From Nemertoderma westbladi (taxonomy: Eukaryota; Xenacoelomorpha; Nemertodermatida; Nemertodermatidae), in the NCBI GenBank assembly GCA_032718475.1, contig JAUCBJ010007588.1, positions 1-63,228 of the forward strand: a stretch of 63,228 nt of DNA. Direction: 5' to 3'. The notes under the pieces were generated by a model. That model was not told where the DNA came from. It did not search any database and was given only the letters and a program-made list of their open reading frames with translations. Below, in pieces: positions 1 through 10,937 of the stretch. The translations under genes and the position numbers were made by a program. The first letter of the stretch is position 1; each line of letters starts with the position of its first letter.

Positions 1-1172
1 TGCCTTTGCTGGCCAGTTCCCCCCCGGTCGCTAGAATACTCTCAAAGGGATTTATAACTAAAATAGTGCAAGCTACCAGCTTATTGGCTGATGTGCTGTG
101 TGGAGATATCTGGGCTCAGTTTAATCGGCCAACCAGTGTAGGGAGGTTGCCTAAGCCTTGCTGTCCGTGTCGGCCAATAGAATTTGCGTAGGCGTTGATT
201 TCGACCTATCCCAGCGCTACTGAACTGAATTTCCTATCTCACTGCTCATCCTCTGTGTTGGACGGGAGCTTCGGGGAATAAGAGTTTTTGGTATACTCGT
301 ATAGTAGTAGTAGTCATATGATTTTATATGATTCTGTTGTTGTGTTCCCATTTTCGCCATAACACCGGCTTTTTGGGAAGAACTCTAGTAAAACTGCTTA
401 AATTATCGAAAGTATAAACTGTTACCTAACTAACCTAACGCAATCGACTTATCTGATCTAATTAACTCACTATTAATCATATTGTTTGTACTGTTATTTA
501 CCGTCAGTTATTAATTGTACCTATTTGTTAATGGAAATATTGCTCTTTGGATAATACGGATAAATCACCCAAATTTCCCAATTTTCTTGATACACTACAG
601 GTTAGAGAGACAGGCTATACATAACAATTGCGATTTATATTAATGTGGTGTGTATTGAATCTAATGTTATTTAGCAGACCCTACATGAGTCAATTGCTGC
701 TCTCTTTATGTGTGATCAAATATACTGACGGTCGGCAGAATAGTGTGTATGATTGTGATTGGTAACAAAGTATTTCCTAAAGAATACGCTTTATACTTTA
801 ATCATAAGCGGTATCGTTGCGTTTTAGTATAAGTCTTAGTTCTGTTTAAATAGATAGAGCGCCACGTCCTAAAGGAACTGTTAATATTTCCCGAAAGCCA
901 ATAATATCTGTCAGAAATTAATTATTAACGATCTGTCGAATAATACAGTAAGTTTACGCTGCAACCTTACACTGCAATAATAAAATTTAAGCATCCGAAT
1001 TCAGCCTCCCGGGTGTAGATCCATCGGGTGAATGATCGCGCATGGGCTGACTTCGGCTAATGTTTTGTGTATTAGCATAAATTGTTGTCGTATGCTAAAG
1101 GTGTTTTAATTAACTAAAAGACATATAAATTTTGGCAGGTTAAACTGCTAAAGGTCTTCAAAAGCGCGAACA
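1..1172 (+). mobile_element. LTR type C (BEL/Pao-like), 5' edge cut by window
   Basis: The stretch is related, in reverse complement, to the LTRs of the BEL elements at 14041 and 26084: it begins roughly 30 bases inside the LTR (the C-rich 'ggccagttccccccc' block) and ends at 1172 with GCGCGAACA, the same terminus as the others. LTR orientation is therefore plus, opposite to elements A and B. It has diverged from types A and B, so it is a third subfamily. The sequence after 1172 does not resemble the leader that follows the 5' LTRs of A and B, so this is either a solo LTR or the 3' LTR of an element lying left of the window. Short open frames inside it are not credible genes. Confidence 0.8.
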
Positions 1173-1642
1173 GGTACCCTTATGGCTCCAGTGTTTCTTT
1201 TATGTTCGGTGTATTAAATATTCCTAAATTTATTCATATACGTGCTGCAGCAATTAATTCTCTATTTTTACGTGCAACAAATTCGTGTAATACAATGGTA
1301 ATTGCAACGTTTCATGAGGTATACAAAACGAGTAGAATATTTTTAATGTGGGACCTATATTATATTGATGACTAAAATTAATTATATTTAGTTAGCCTAG
1401 ATTCTAGATATCCTTGATTGTGCTAATAATATTTTATATATACAGTATATTTGTTTGTTTGTTTGTTTTTATGGGCAATCGTGCCTGAAATAAAGTTAAA
1501 TTACAATGAAGGTTGTTATTGATACAAATTACTAGATACAAAAAGTCAAATACAATTTTTAATTTTAATTTCCACCACCACCAAAATTAAATTTAGTAAG
1601 ATTTTTACATCCCTCCACCAAACACAAGTCTAAAACTTGGAT

Positions 1643-1876
1643 TCAGTACCAGTCTTGGAGGTCAAACCCCCGCAGACCGGCACCGTCCCCAAACCCGAGC
1701 GGCCTCCATGGACGCCTACCGCCACGCAGGCACAGGGAGTTTGAGTGCAGCAGCGCAAACAATAGGCGCCTCCGCACTCCGCCCAGCACACAAGCTAGGC
1801 CTCGCTCGCGCATCCCACGCTGCCGGGCCACCAGGGTCTCCGCAAGGTGGCGGATTAGGATATCGGCCTCCTTGCA
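1643..1876 (-). pseudogene. C-terminal tail of the LINE protein beyond a TAG
   Basis: In the same frame as the main ORF and directly after TAG 1877-1879. The tail RRRLLFALLHSNSLCLRGGR resembles the hydrophobic/arginine tail that I associate with this family of RT proteins, so the TAG is best read as a nonsense mutation near the true C-terminus. It ends at TGA 1643-1645. Confidence 0.5.
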
Positions 1877-4612
1877 CTACACCCCGTCGGTGGTTCCGAC
1901 TAGGGGGGTGAAGGAGATCCGACGGTCCTCGCACACTGCGGCATAGTGTACCTTCTTGGCGCGGACCCTCTGCTGGAGAACGGAGTCTAGGGACCGGTTA
2001 ACATAAGAGGGGGTGTCAGCGTTTACAACCGCAATGCCAAATGACGCCACCCTCTGTTCGGCCCAGACTCCCCTCGCCAGGAGGTCCGCCCTTACTCCAC
2101 CCACCTCGCGGCCCTGTCTGTCCAGGTAGCCGGACGCCAACGTAACCTCACGCTGGACGCACGGGCCCCCGAACGCGGACGCGATTAAGTCCCCGAAGAC
2201 CTCCCGCACCTCGTTGTGCCGCTTGATAATCAAGCCCCCCGACTTGCAATTAAGGGCGTGGGATGTCGAAAAAGACTCCCCACACCCCTCGCACTTAGCC
2301 GGGAGGCCGGGAGGCGTCAACCCATACCGCAAGGCAAGGTTGTCCCGGAACACTTCGGGGTCCAGGTCGGTGTGGTCCACCGCCGAAGGCTGAGCGGTCA
2401 GCCACCCTCCCGTCTTGTGGGAGACCATGCGCTCCACCGTGCGGCGCCGTTCGGCAGGAACAGCGGGGAGGGCAGACTCCAGTCTCACCTTGTAAGCCTC
2501 GTCTTGGGTAATGCGGCTTTCAGCGAGGGCCGACGCGAGACATGCGGCGTGGTCTGCGACCTGGAGGGGGTTGTCCAACAGCAGCGCATCAACCACCCCA
2601 GCTGTGCCGGCCAGTGACGCCTCTCTAGCATGGCACCATCGCATTAACGGGTCCTGAATCCCGATCCCGCCGTGTCGGACTGGCAAAAGAACCAAGTCTT
2701 CGTCAACAGCACCGAGGGGTATCCCAAACAATGCCGGGATGTAACTGCGCTGCAGCGCCTCCCGGATCGGAGCCAAATCCTCATAGTCGATTTCAACCAC
2801 CCGGAGCAGGAAGTCCCACTCCGCTTGTAAGCAGCGGGACATTCCCGTATGAGCGGTCTGGGGATATTCCTCGGCCACCTCCGCCAATCTACCGATACTG
2901 TAGACCCACCCCTCAACTTTCTCTGCGATGAAACCCCGCAGCCCCTGGGAATCACCAACATAACCCCCCAGAAACCTGTGACCGGAGACGATCCGAACGC
3001 CCGACCTCCCAAACATCTCGTGTGCCTGCTCAACATATGCCGGTTTCACCACCAAGTAGGACTTGGTGGGCTCCGGGTTGTACCCAATTCGGGGTCCACT
3101 GAGGAGCAACTCCTCCCACCAACAGAGCACACCAGCGGGGGAACCAGTAGATGAGGCATCATCGGCATACCAGCACTGTCTTTGGTGGTGCGGTGTTGGG
3201 TCGCCAGGCGGGGTCGACGGCGGGTTGCCGGGTAGGGTTGATGGCGGGTCGCCAGGCAGGGTCGACGGCGGATTGCCGGGTAGGATCGACGGCGGGTTGT
3301 CGGGTAGGGTCAATGGCGGGTTATCGGGAAAGGTAGACGGCGGGTCGCCAAGCAGGAACGAGGACAGGTTGCCGGGTAGGGTTGACAGCACGTCGCCAGG
3401 CAGGGTCGACGGCGGATTGCTGGGTAGGGTCAACGGCGGGTTGCCGGGTAGGGTTGTCGGCGGGTTATCGGGTAAGGTAGACGGCGGGTCGCCAAGCAGG
3501 GACGATGGCGGGTTGCCGGGTAGGGTCAATGGCGGGTTGCCGGGTAGTGTCGACGGCGGGATGCCGGGTAGGTTCGACGGGGGGTTGCCAGGTAGGATCA
3601 ACGGTGGGTTACCGGATAGGGTCGACGGTGGGTTGCCGGGTAGGGTCAACGGTGGGTTGCCGGGTAGGGTCGACGGCGGGTTGTCGGGTAGGGTCGATGG
3701 TGGGTTGCCGGGTAGGATCAACGGCGGGTTACCAGATAGGGTCGACTGCGGGTTGCCGGGTAAGGTCAACGGCGAGTTACCTGATAGTGTCGACAGCGAG
3801 TTAGGTAGGGACAACGGCGGGTTGCCAGGACACTCAGGTATCCGGAAGTCCCGTAGCCTCCGTATCATGGGAAGGGTCCCACAGCCATACCCAAGCATGG
3901 CGGCCAGGTCGCCCTGGGTGTACCCTTCCCTGCTCCAGAGCGGTACATCAGACCCTTGTAAGAAGAGAGCGGCGTGGCCGTTGTATGCAATAAAGAGGTA
4001 ACGGGAACACCGGTGCCAGTAGACCCGCGCATTCCACAGGGCCACGGGGCGACTCAAACTGTTAAAGGCATTAGAGGCGTCTACGAGGAGCATCCCCTCG
4101 GTGGAGTCGTCCTCATACAATGAAGCCATCGCATGGACGGCGCCCTCGACACCCGCCTTAACACCCGCACAGAGTTTATCCGCCCCGCATTCCACAATGA
4201 AATCCATCTTGGTGGCAGCTGTGAGGCAGTTAGTCAGCAACCGGTACAGGACCTCCCCAATGCCGATGGGGCGGACACCGGGTTCCTTGTCAATTGCGAC
4301 GAGGCGACAGGCACGCAGCGCGCGGATCTCGCCCCAAGGTACCACCGAGTTGGCGAGGCGTCGACTCTCTCTCTCGGTAATGAGACGAACTGCCGCCCGA
4401 TTCTGTCCCACCAGTATTTTCCGATTATACAACCGACCTGGGTTTACTTTTGCCGATCCCCAGGACTTAGCGAACTTGGAGCTGCAGCGCTCCGCCTCCA
4501 CCACCAGCTGCTTATACTCCTCTCGCTCCCACATGCCAATCCGGCGCAGCATAGTACGCCGAATATCCGCACTTTTAGTCACGTCTGGGTCTTGCTGGAA
4601 TATGGTAGCCAC
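1877..4612 (-). CDS. Reverse transcriptase / endonuclease of R2-like LINE
   Basis: A 911-residue open stretch that copies the element's RNA at a nicked chromosomal target. Visible RT motifs: motif A LLVDASNAFNSL at residues about 172-183, motif B QGDLAAMLGYG near 235, and motif C YADD at residues 482-485 (bases 3158-3169). Between B and C, where only a few tens of residues are normal, lies a 200-residue proline-rich array (separate entry). After the thumb come CEGC...H...C, a CCHC zinc motif, then RHNEVRE and RADLL, matching the restriction-like endonuclease of the R2 supergroup. There is no ATG at the left border: the frame simply resumes after TGA 4613. It stops at TAG 1877, while homologous sequence continues in the same frame. 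Likely a recently inactivated copy. Confidence 0.75.
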   Translation of the reverse strand: MATIFQQDPDVTKSADIRRTMLRRIGMWEREEYKQLVVEAERCSSKFAKSWGSAKVNPGRLYNRKILVGQNRAAVRLITERESRRLANSVVPWGEIRALRACRLVAIDKEPGVRPIGIGEVLYRLLTNCLTAATKMDFIVECGADKLCAGVKAGVEGAVHAMASLYEDDSTEGMLLVDASNAFNSLSRPVALWNARVYWHRCSRYLFIAYNGHAALFLQGSDVPLWSREGYTQGDLAAMLGYGCGTLPMIRRLRDFRIPECPGNPPLSLPNSLSTLSGNSPLTLPGNPQSTLSGNPPLILPGNPPSTLPDNPPSTLPGNPPLTLPGNPPSTLSGNPPLILPGNPPSNLPGIPPSTLPGNPPLTLPGNPPSSLLGDPPSTLPDNPPTTLPGNPPLTLPSNPPSTLPGDVLSTLPGNLSSFLLGDPPSTFPDNPPLTLPDNPPSILPGNPPSTLPGDPPSTLPGNPPSTPPGDPTPHHQRQCWYADDASSTGSPAGVLCWWEELLLSGPRIGYNPEPTKSYLVVKPAYVEQAHEMFGRSGVRIVSGHRFLGGYVGDSQGLRGFIAEKVEGWVYSIGRLAEVAEEYPQTAHTGMSRCLQAEWDFLLRVVEIDYEDLAPIREALQRSYIPALFGIPLGAVDEDLVLLPVRHGGIGIQDPLMRWCHAREASLAGTAGVVDALLLDNPLQVADHAACLASALAESRITQDEAYKVRLESALPAVPAERRRTVERMVSHKTGGWLTAQPSAVDHTDLDPEVFRDNLALRYGLTPPGLPAKCEGCGESFSTSHALNCKSGGLIIKRHNEVREVFGDLIASAFGGPCVQREVTLASGYLDRQGREVGGVRADLLARGVWAEQRVASFGIAVVNADTPSYVNRSLDSVLQQRVRAKKVHYAAVCEDRRISFTPLVGTTDGV
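3192..3828 (-). repeat. 24-bp coding minisatellite inside the RT domain
   Basis: About 26 tandem copies of a 24-bp unit that translates on the minus strand as the octapeptide GNPPSTLP and variants (GNPPLTLP, DNPPSTLP, GDPPSTLP). Because the unit is a multiple of three, the reading frame stays open through the array. Variant units recur in order, suggesting multi-unit duplications. Confidence 0.9.
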
Positions 4613-5194
4613 TCAACAGAGTGATCGTTCCGAGGGGTGGATACCGTCCGTCAGAAATACCAGCTCGCGAGCGACTAAGTCGGCGATTTTGCATCCCACA
4701 TTGCCACCCGGCAGTATATACTGGCAACAAGTAAGGCAGGTGAGGCGGGAATAATTGGCCTCCCAATACGGATCGGTGGAAGAGCCAGGAGAGTTTAACC
4801 ACTGGCCACCGAAGGCCGACTCCAAAAGCTCCACAGTGGTAGGGAAAGGAGGAGAACTCGCACACCCAGGCAAAGATAACGGAGGAGAAACGGTGTCGAC
4901 GACTCGGGGAATCTGAGTTATCTGAGTTATCGCACTCGAAAACGAACCAGTTTCCGAGCTATCCCCATCCGAGTCGTCGCCAGTGGATTCATGCAGCAGA
5001 GTGTCATCCACTACGGGACTAATGGAGGCCCTCGATATGAGATGCGGGTTCAAGCAATTGCCAACAGACAAAGGCGAGCAGCTGGTGCAGGGTTGCCCGG
5101 CACGGACACAACGACAACGACTAGAAGTGGTACAAGCGCGGATCTCACACTGACAGCACCATTGGGACGACGACTGCCCTGAGCCCTGAGACAT
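4613..5194 (-). pseudogene. Non-LTR retrotransposon ORF, N-terminal cysteine-rich part
   Basis: N-terminal segment of the retrotransposon frame, starting at the first ATG (5194) and ending at TGA 4613-4615. Residues about 10-40 form a cysteine cluster (CCQC, then RCRC, then CTSC), presumably a zinc-binding nucleic-acid module like those at the N-terminus of many LINE proteins; I do not recognise the exact family. A serine and acidic rich linker follows, then a second C-x2-C pair (LTCLTCC) near the end. The frame continues without shift into the reverse transcriptase ORF after the single TGA, so the two were probably one protein; the TGA may be a nonsense mutation or, less likely, a recoding site. 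Confidence 0.6.
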
Positions 5195-5290
5195 AACTGA
5201 CCGAATAGACAAACCGATCGAACCAGACAAACCATCCAAGGAGAGAGACTCGCGGTCACGAAACTGAACTCATCAACAAAATATCAACAA

Positions 5291-5940
5291 ATCAGCAAAT
5301 CAACAAATTATAATTTAATTATATAATTTTATTTAATTCGTAGCGAATAAGAAAGAATCAATATTTAAACTGAATGTGTCAATATTATATTGTACTGTTT
5401 ATATTATAAAGAATTATTATTATTTATTATTATTATAATAACTTTTATCCGCATAGCGCAGTAAATTTGTAAGACAATTACGATAAATCTTAAAGTTGGT
5501 TTCATTAGTGGAGGTGGGTTTCCTAATATAAAGTGTGTAATGGTCACTTTTGCGTTTAATGGATTTAAGTAAAGAATTAGTAAGCCAAGGATTACAAGGA
5601 ATATCCTTCTTGCTAATAGCTATTTTAGGTAAAAACTTAAAAAATGAAAAAAATAAACATTTGTACTACAAATTTTATCAAAATCAGAGTAGAAGACATT
5701 GAATTAATAAATTAACGGGACATCAGACTTTTTGTAGGACAATGCAGTGGAATCTTTTAAGTTTTGTAGGAAATTATCTTTATGAAATTGAGAATAGTCG
5801 TACCGGTAAGATATTCAATAAGCTTAAAGTAAGGTGGGTGGGTGGCTTGTTGAACCAACTGTGTGATCATGTCCGAGAAGATACTAGAAGACAGTGTGTA
5901 GCAATATAATCACGGACTGTAGGTGCATTCGACTTGGCGT
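5291..5940. other. AT-rich interval, no gene seen
   Basis: AT-rich sequence with short A/T runs between the LINE and the MITE. No exon, repeat array or mobile element end could be supported. Upstream exons of the DUF5648-like gene could lie here but I could not recognise one. Confidence 0.4.
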
Positions 5941-6128
5941 TTAACCCTATTAAACCAGGGGGGGGGGTCAATATGACCCCCCCTCCTCCCATGGTTTTTT
6001 TATTATAATTATGAAACAAACGCAGTTGGGAATCTGAAATTTTATGACTTATGACTCAATATGACGCCCCCCCCCCCCCCCCCGTATTTGTACAACATTA
6101 TATAGCCCGTTGTTACTAATAGGGTTAA
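5941..6128. mobile_element. piggyBac-like MITE
   Basis: TTAA at 5941-5944 and again at 6125-6128 flank a 180-bp segment that starts CCCTATTA and ends TAATAGGG, i.e. perfect 8-bp terminal inverted repeats beside a TTAA duplication, the signature of the piggyBac superfamily. The interior has runs of G and C around a GTCAATATGAC inverted motif and a second poly-C tract at 6066-6083. No coding capacity. Confidence 0.65.
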
Positions 6129-6251
6129 AATGTTAATATAATAATCACCAGTCAGTAGGGTGTCACAATTATTAATCAATTTAAAAATATCAAATGTTCT
6201 CATAATAATTAGAATCAATAATTATTGATAATTAGATATTTTATTACTCAG

Positions 6252-6368
6252 GCCCAGTAGAGGATCCCTGTATCATTTGTCCACAAACCGGTATAGAATA
6301 CGATTGTAAGATAACAAGAGGATTGGTTACTGACTGCTATGCCTGTGCTAATGGATATTCCTGTAAAG
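6252..6368 (+). CDS. Internal exon, cysteine-rich secreted-type module
   Basis: Bordered by an acceptor (ttactcag before 6252) and a strong donor (AAAG then GTAAGA after 6368). 117 bases with phase-1 introns on both sides, a symmetric module typical of extracellular proteins. It encodes about 39 residues with six cysteines (PCIIC, YDC, DCYAC, YSC), probably three disulfides. The last base joins the next exon (10753) to give an Asp codon in frame with the DUF5648-like repeats, so I place both in one gene. Earlier exons, including any signal peptide, were not found. Confidence 0.6.
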
Positions 6369-6458
6369 GTAAGAGGAATAGTATATTACTTACTTTTTTT
6401 GGACGTGTTCATTATATTTTATTAGCAAGTCGTTAGACTTGATTACTGTAAGAATTGT

Positions 6459-9098
6459 TGACTGACTGACTGACTGACTGACTGACTGACTGACTGACTG
6501 ACTGACTGACTGACTGACTGACTGACTGACTGACTGACTGACTGACTGACTGACTGACTGACTGACTGACTGACTGACTGACTGACTGACTGACTGACTG
6601 ACTGACTGACTGACTGACTGACTGACTGACTGACTGACTGACTGACTGACTGACTGACTGACTGACTGACTGACTGACTGACTGACTGACTGACTGACTG
6701 ACTGACTGACTGACTGACTGACTGACTGACTGACTGACTGACTGACTGACTGACTGACTGACTGACTGACTGACTGACTGACTGACTGACTGACTGACTG
6801 ACTGACTGACTGACTGACTGACTGACTGACTGACTGACTGACTGACTGACTGACTGACTGACTGACTGACTGACTGACTGACTGACTGACTGACTGACTG
6901 ACTGACTGACTGACTGACTGACTGACTGACTGACTGACTGACTGACTGACTGACTGACTGACTGACTGACTGACTGACTGACTGACTGACTGACTGACTG
7001 ACTGACTGACTGACTGACTGACTGACTGACTGACTGACTGACTGACTGACTGACTGACTGACTGACTGACTGACTGACTGACTGACTGACTGACTGACTG
7101 ACTGACTGACTGACTGACTGACTGACTGACTGACTGACTGACTGACTGACTGACTGACTGACTGACTGACTGACTGACTGACTGACTGACTGACTGACTG
7201 ACTGACTGACTGACTGACTGACTGACTGACTGACTGACTGACTGACTGACTGACTGACTGACTGACTGACTGACTGACTGACTGACTGACTGACTGACTG
7301 ACTGACTGACTGACTGACTGACTGACTGACTGACTGACTGACTGACTGACTGACTGACTGACTGACTGACTGACTGACTGACTGACTGACTGACTGACTG
7401 ACTGACTGACTGACTGACTGACTGACTGACTGACTGACTGACTGACTGACTGACTGACTGACTGACTGACTGACTGACTGACTGACTGACTGACTGACTG
7501 ACTGACTGACTGACTGACTGACTGACTGACTGACTGACTGACTGACTGACTGACTGACTGACTGACTGACTGACTGACTGACTGACTGACTGACTGACTG
7601 ACTGACTGACTGACTGACTGACTGACTGACTGACTGACTGACTGACTGACTGACTGACTGACTGACTGACTGACTGACTGACTGACTGACTGACTGACTG
7701 ACTGACTGACTGACTGACTGACTGACTGACTGACTGACTGACTGACTGACTGACTGACTGACTGACTGACTGACTGACTGACTGACTGACTGACTGACTG
7801 ACTGACTGACTGACTGACTGACTGACTGACTGACTGACTGACTGACTGACTGACTGACTGACTGACTGACTGACTGACTGACTGACTGACTGACTGACTG
7901 ACTGACTGACTGACTGACTGACTGACTGACTGACTGACTGACTGACTGACTGACTGACTGACTGACTGACTGACTGACTGACTGACTGACTGACTGACTG
8001 ACTGACTGACTGACTGACTGACTGACTGACTGACTGACTGACTGACTGACTGACTGACTGACTGACTGACTGACTGACTGACTGACTGACTGACTGACTG
8101 ACTGACTGACTGACTGACTGACTGACTGACTGACTGACTGACTGACTGACTGACTGACTGACTGACTGACTGACTGACTGACTGACTGACTGACTGACTG
8201 ACTGACTGACTGACTGACTGACTGACTGACTGACTGACTGACTGACTGACTGACTGACTGACTGACTGACTGACTGACTGACTGACTGACTGACTGACTG
8301 ACTGACTGACTGACTGACTGACTGACTGACTGACTGACTGACTGACTGACTGACTGACTGACTGACTGACTGACTGACTGACTGACTGACTGACTGACTG
8401 ACTGACTGACTGACTGACTGACTGACTGACTGACTGACTGACTGACTGACTGACTGACTGACTGACTGACTGACTGACTGACTGACTGACTGACTGACTG
8501 ACTGACTGACTGACTGACTGACTGACTGACTGACTGACTGACTGACTGACTGACTGACTGACTGACTGACTGACTGACTGACTGACTGACTGACTGACTG
8601 ACTGACTGACTGACTGACTGACTGACTGACTGACTGACTGACTGACTGACTGACTGACTGACTGACTGACTGACTGACTGACTGACTGACTGACTGACTG
8701 ACTGACTGACTGACTGACTGACTGACTGACTGACTGACTGACTGACTGACTGACTGACTGACTGACTGACTGACTGACTGACTGACTGACTGACTGACTG
8801 ACTGACTGACTGACTGACTGACTGACTGACTGACTGACTGACTGACTGACTGACTGACTGACTGACTGACTGACTGACTGACTGACTGACTGACTGACTG
8901 ACTGACTGACTGACTGACTGACTGACTGACTGACTGACTGACTGACTGACTGACTGACTGACTGACTGACTGACTGACTGACTGACTGACTGACTGACTG
9001 ACTGACTGACTGACTGACTGACTGACTGACTGACTGACTGACTGACTGACTGACTGACTGACTGACTGACTGACTGACTGACTGACTGACTGACTGAC
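6459..9098. repeat. (TGAC)660 perfect tetranucleotide array
   Basis: 2,640 bases of uninterrupted TGAC, exactly 660 units with no substitution visible. It lies in the intron between the exons at 6252-6368 and 10753-10937. The open frame it creates on the minus strand (endless Ser-Gln-Ser-Val) is an artefact of the repeat. Confidence 0.98.
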
Positions 9099-9404
9099 TA
9101 CTCTAACGATTTTGATGAAATTTTCACAGCATCTAGATACCGCGATTCTAAGGTCCCTGGCATGATCGGCTACTCCGTCCATAGCCTCTGGGCCCGAAAA
9201 ATAGAGATAAACGAAAAAACGCCATAAGCGCAATGGTAAAATAGCACCAATGACAGCTGGTGTCCTGATGAAATATGGCTTATGTAATGCATTTCTACAC
9301 AAGGCTTAGTAATAAATCGATGAGGTTGCCAAGATTACTAGTGACGGGCCTACCGGCCCAATAAGGAACCGACTTTTTTTTCAAATAAAAGAGACAATGA
9401 GCTC
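9099..9404. other. Unique intron sequence after the TGAC array
   Basis: About 300 bases of ordinary complexity (CTCTAACGATTTTGATGAAA onward). It may be the rest of a dispersed element in which the tetranucleotide arose, but no terminus or coding similarity was recognised. Confidence 0.3.
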
Positions 9405-9545
9405 GGCTCGGTCTGGCACGATTGGGCTCGATTCAGTTCGACTTGGCTTGATCGGCTCGGTTTGGCTCGATTGGGCTAGACTCGGCTTGATTGGGCTCGA
9501 CTTGACACATCTCGACTCGGCTCGGTCCGGCTCGACTTGGCTCGA
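9405..9545. repeat. Degenerate GGCTCGACTT minisatellite
   Basis: About a dozen imperfect copies of a roughly 10-11 bp unit GGCTCGAYTT (variants GGCTCGGTTT, GGCTTGATTG). Intronic. Confidence 0.75.
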
Positions 9546-9674
9546 AGGTACTTATAGCCTAAGAGAACAGCAGTAGAGAAACCGGTAGCAAGGAACCCAA
9601 CGGTTGATTTTTGGAGGACATAAAAAGTAAAAAAAAAAGGACAAAAAAAGGATTTAAACGGACAAGAAAAATTA

Positions 9675-9905
9675 TTGCGTTTTGAAACGTCTGATGTTGG
9701 TTAAATTTAATCATGTACATAAATCACTAAATCCAAACGTAAAAAATACGTTGGATTTTAACATAGATTTTAACGTTATTTTGAAACGTCTGACATTGGT
9801 TAAAGTCAATCATGAACTTAAATCACTAAACCCAATATTAAACAAACGTTGAAATTTAACATCGATTTTTAATATTAATTTAAAACGTCTGACATTGGTT
9901 AAAAA
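9675..9905. repeat. About 103-bp tandem duplication, two copies plus
   Basis: The motif AAACGTCTGAYRTTGGTTAA recurs at about 9683, 9785 and 9886, with the intervening ATCAYGWACWTAAATCACTA blocks also repeated. Spacing about 102-103 bp. Intronic; function unknown. Confidence 0.7.
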
Positions 9906-10752
9906 GAAACATTATTGTATGTAATGTAATTGTAATGTAATTGTAATGTAATTTAGTCACGTTAATATTTATGACGTTATATACTAACGTTATTATTTCG
10001 TTTTTAATAACATTAAAATAACAAATCCAGGATGGTTACATATATCATTACTTTTATGTTATTTCTTAACATAAAAATATTGTTTGCTATAAACGTAACA
10101 TTATACGTGCATTTAAGCCCTTCTCTCATGTTTTATGGTTCGCTTGCTCAAACTAATAATCCCCCTCCATTGCCGTTCTTTATATCGTTATTTATAATTG
10201 GCAAACCCTTTCTTTATTGAATAATTAATTAATAATTTCCCTACGCATGTTGATATGGTAGTGGCAGGCTACAATCTCTAACACAGTTTGATTGAATACA
10301 ATTTTGTTGTAGGCAATTGTATGCAAATTAATAACAATTAAAACGTACAGTATAACGTGAATTGAATTTTTTGTATAATGACCAGTAAGGAACAAATAAT
10401 GAAATAAACAGCAAAATCAAAGTAAAATATCACAGAATAAGTAAACAACAAATATATGGCTGTATGGCCCATTACGTAAATGGTTTTGATATTTCGGTTA
10501 AAGTTAATCACAGACTTAAAAAGAATATGTTTATGACGTAATAATAAGTGACAACAACGTAATGAATTGCATCAATTAAAATACTTTGAGTTAATATTAT
10601 TCACTAGATTTATAGATCTGATTTGTAGTCTATATAAAATAATGTACATATAGTGGGTTTAATAAATAATACCTCACAACAATGTTAATGGTTATCCCCT
10701 GTATCTATCTAATCTTAATAAAAATCATTCATACAAAATCATCAACATTTAG

Positions 10753-10937
10753 ATAAGTTGCATCGCTATTATTCGGTAAATTACCATGATCATCTCTATA
10801 CAAGGAATGCAAACGAGATTGGAACCACAACAGTGGGGCAAACTGGAAACAACGGATACGTGTATGAAGGATTCGAGGGATACGTTCGCGATAGTCAAAT
10901 AAATGGGGAAGTCCCATTGTATCGCTATATAAAACAG
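10753..10937 (+). CDS. Exon with a DUF5648-like repeat
   Basis: Acceptor (aacatttag before 10753) and donor (AAACAG then GTTCAG after 10937). The exon encodes one full repeat: HRYYSVNYHDHLYTRN, then IGTTTVGQTGNNGYVYEG, then the start of the next (PLYRYIKQ). This pattern (Y-Y/W, DHxYTTN, IGTTTPGQTGxxGY, EG) matches the DUF5648 'repeat of unknown function' found in secreted proteins of animals and microbes. Entry is in phase 1, matching the exon at 6252; exit is in phase 0. Biochemical role unknown; probably extracellular and binding. Confidence 0.7.

Larger units (their letters stand above)
1450..5290 (-). mobile_element. R2-like (restriction-like endonuclease) non-LTR retrotransposon
   Basis: A near-complete LINE on the minus strand. 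The 3' end is marked by a short AAAC microsatellite tail (1450-1470) preceded by a GGCACGATTGCCCAT motif (1471-1487), a typical LINE ending. One reading frame runs from an ATG at 5194 to a stop at 1643 and is broken only by TGA at 4613-4615 and TAG at 1877-1879. Order: cysteine-rich N-terminus, reverse transcriptase, CCHC motif, restriction-like endonuclease, conserved C-terminal tail. The 5' end is not sharply visible; it lies beyond the frame's upstream stop at 5270-5272, and 5290 is an estimate. No target duplication was recognised. Confidence 0.8.

Noticed and set aside
3063-4001. 312-residue plus-strand frame over the LINE
   Set aside because: Antisense shadow created by the 24-bp repeat, which has no stops on either strand; the minus-strand RT motifs are decisive.
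6390-9302. 970-residue open frame of Ser-Gln-Ser-Val repeats
   Set aside because: It is only the translation of the TGAC microsatellite; no start context or conserved flank.
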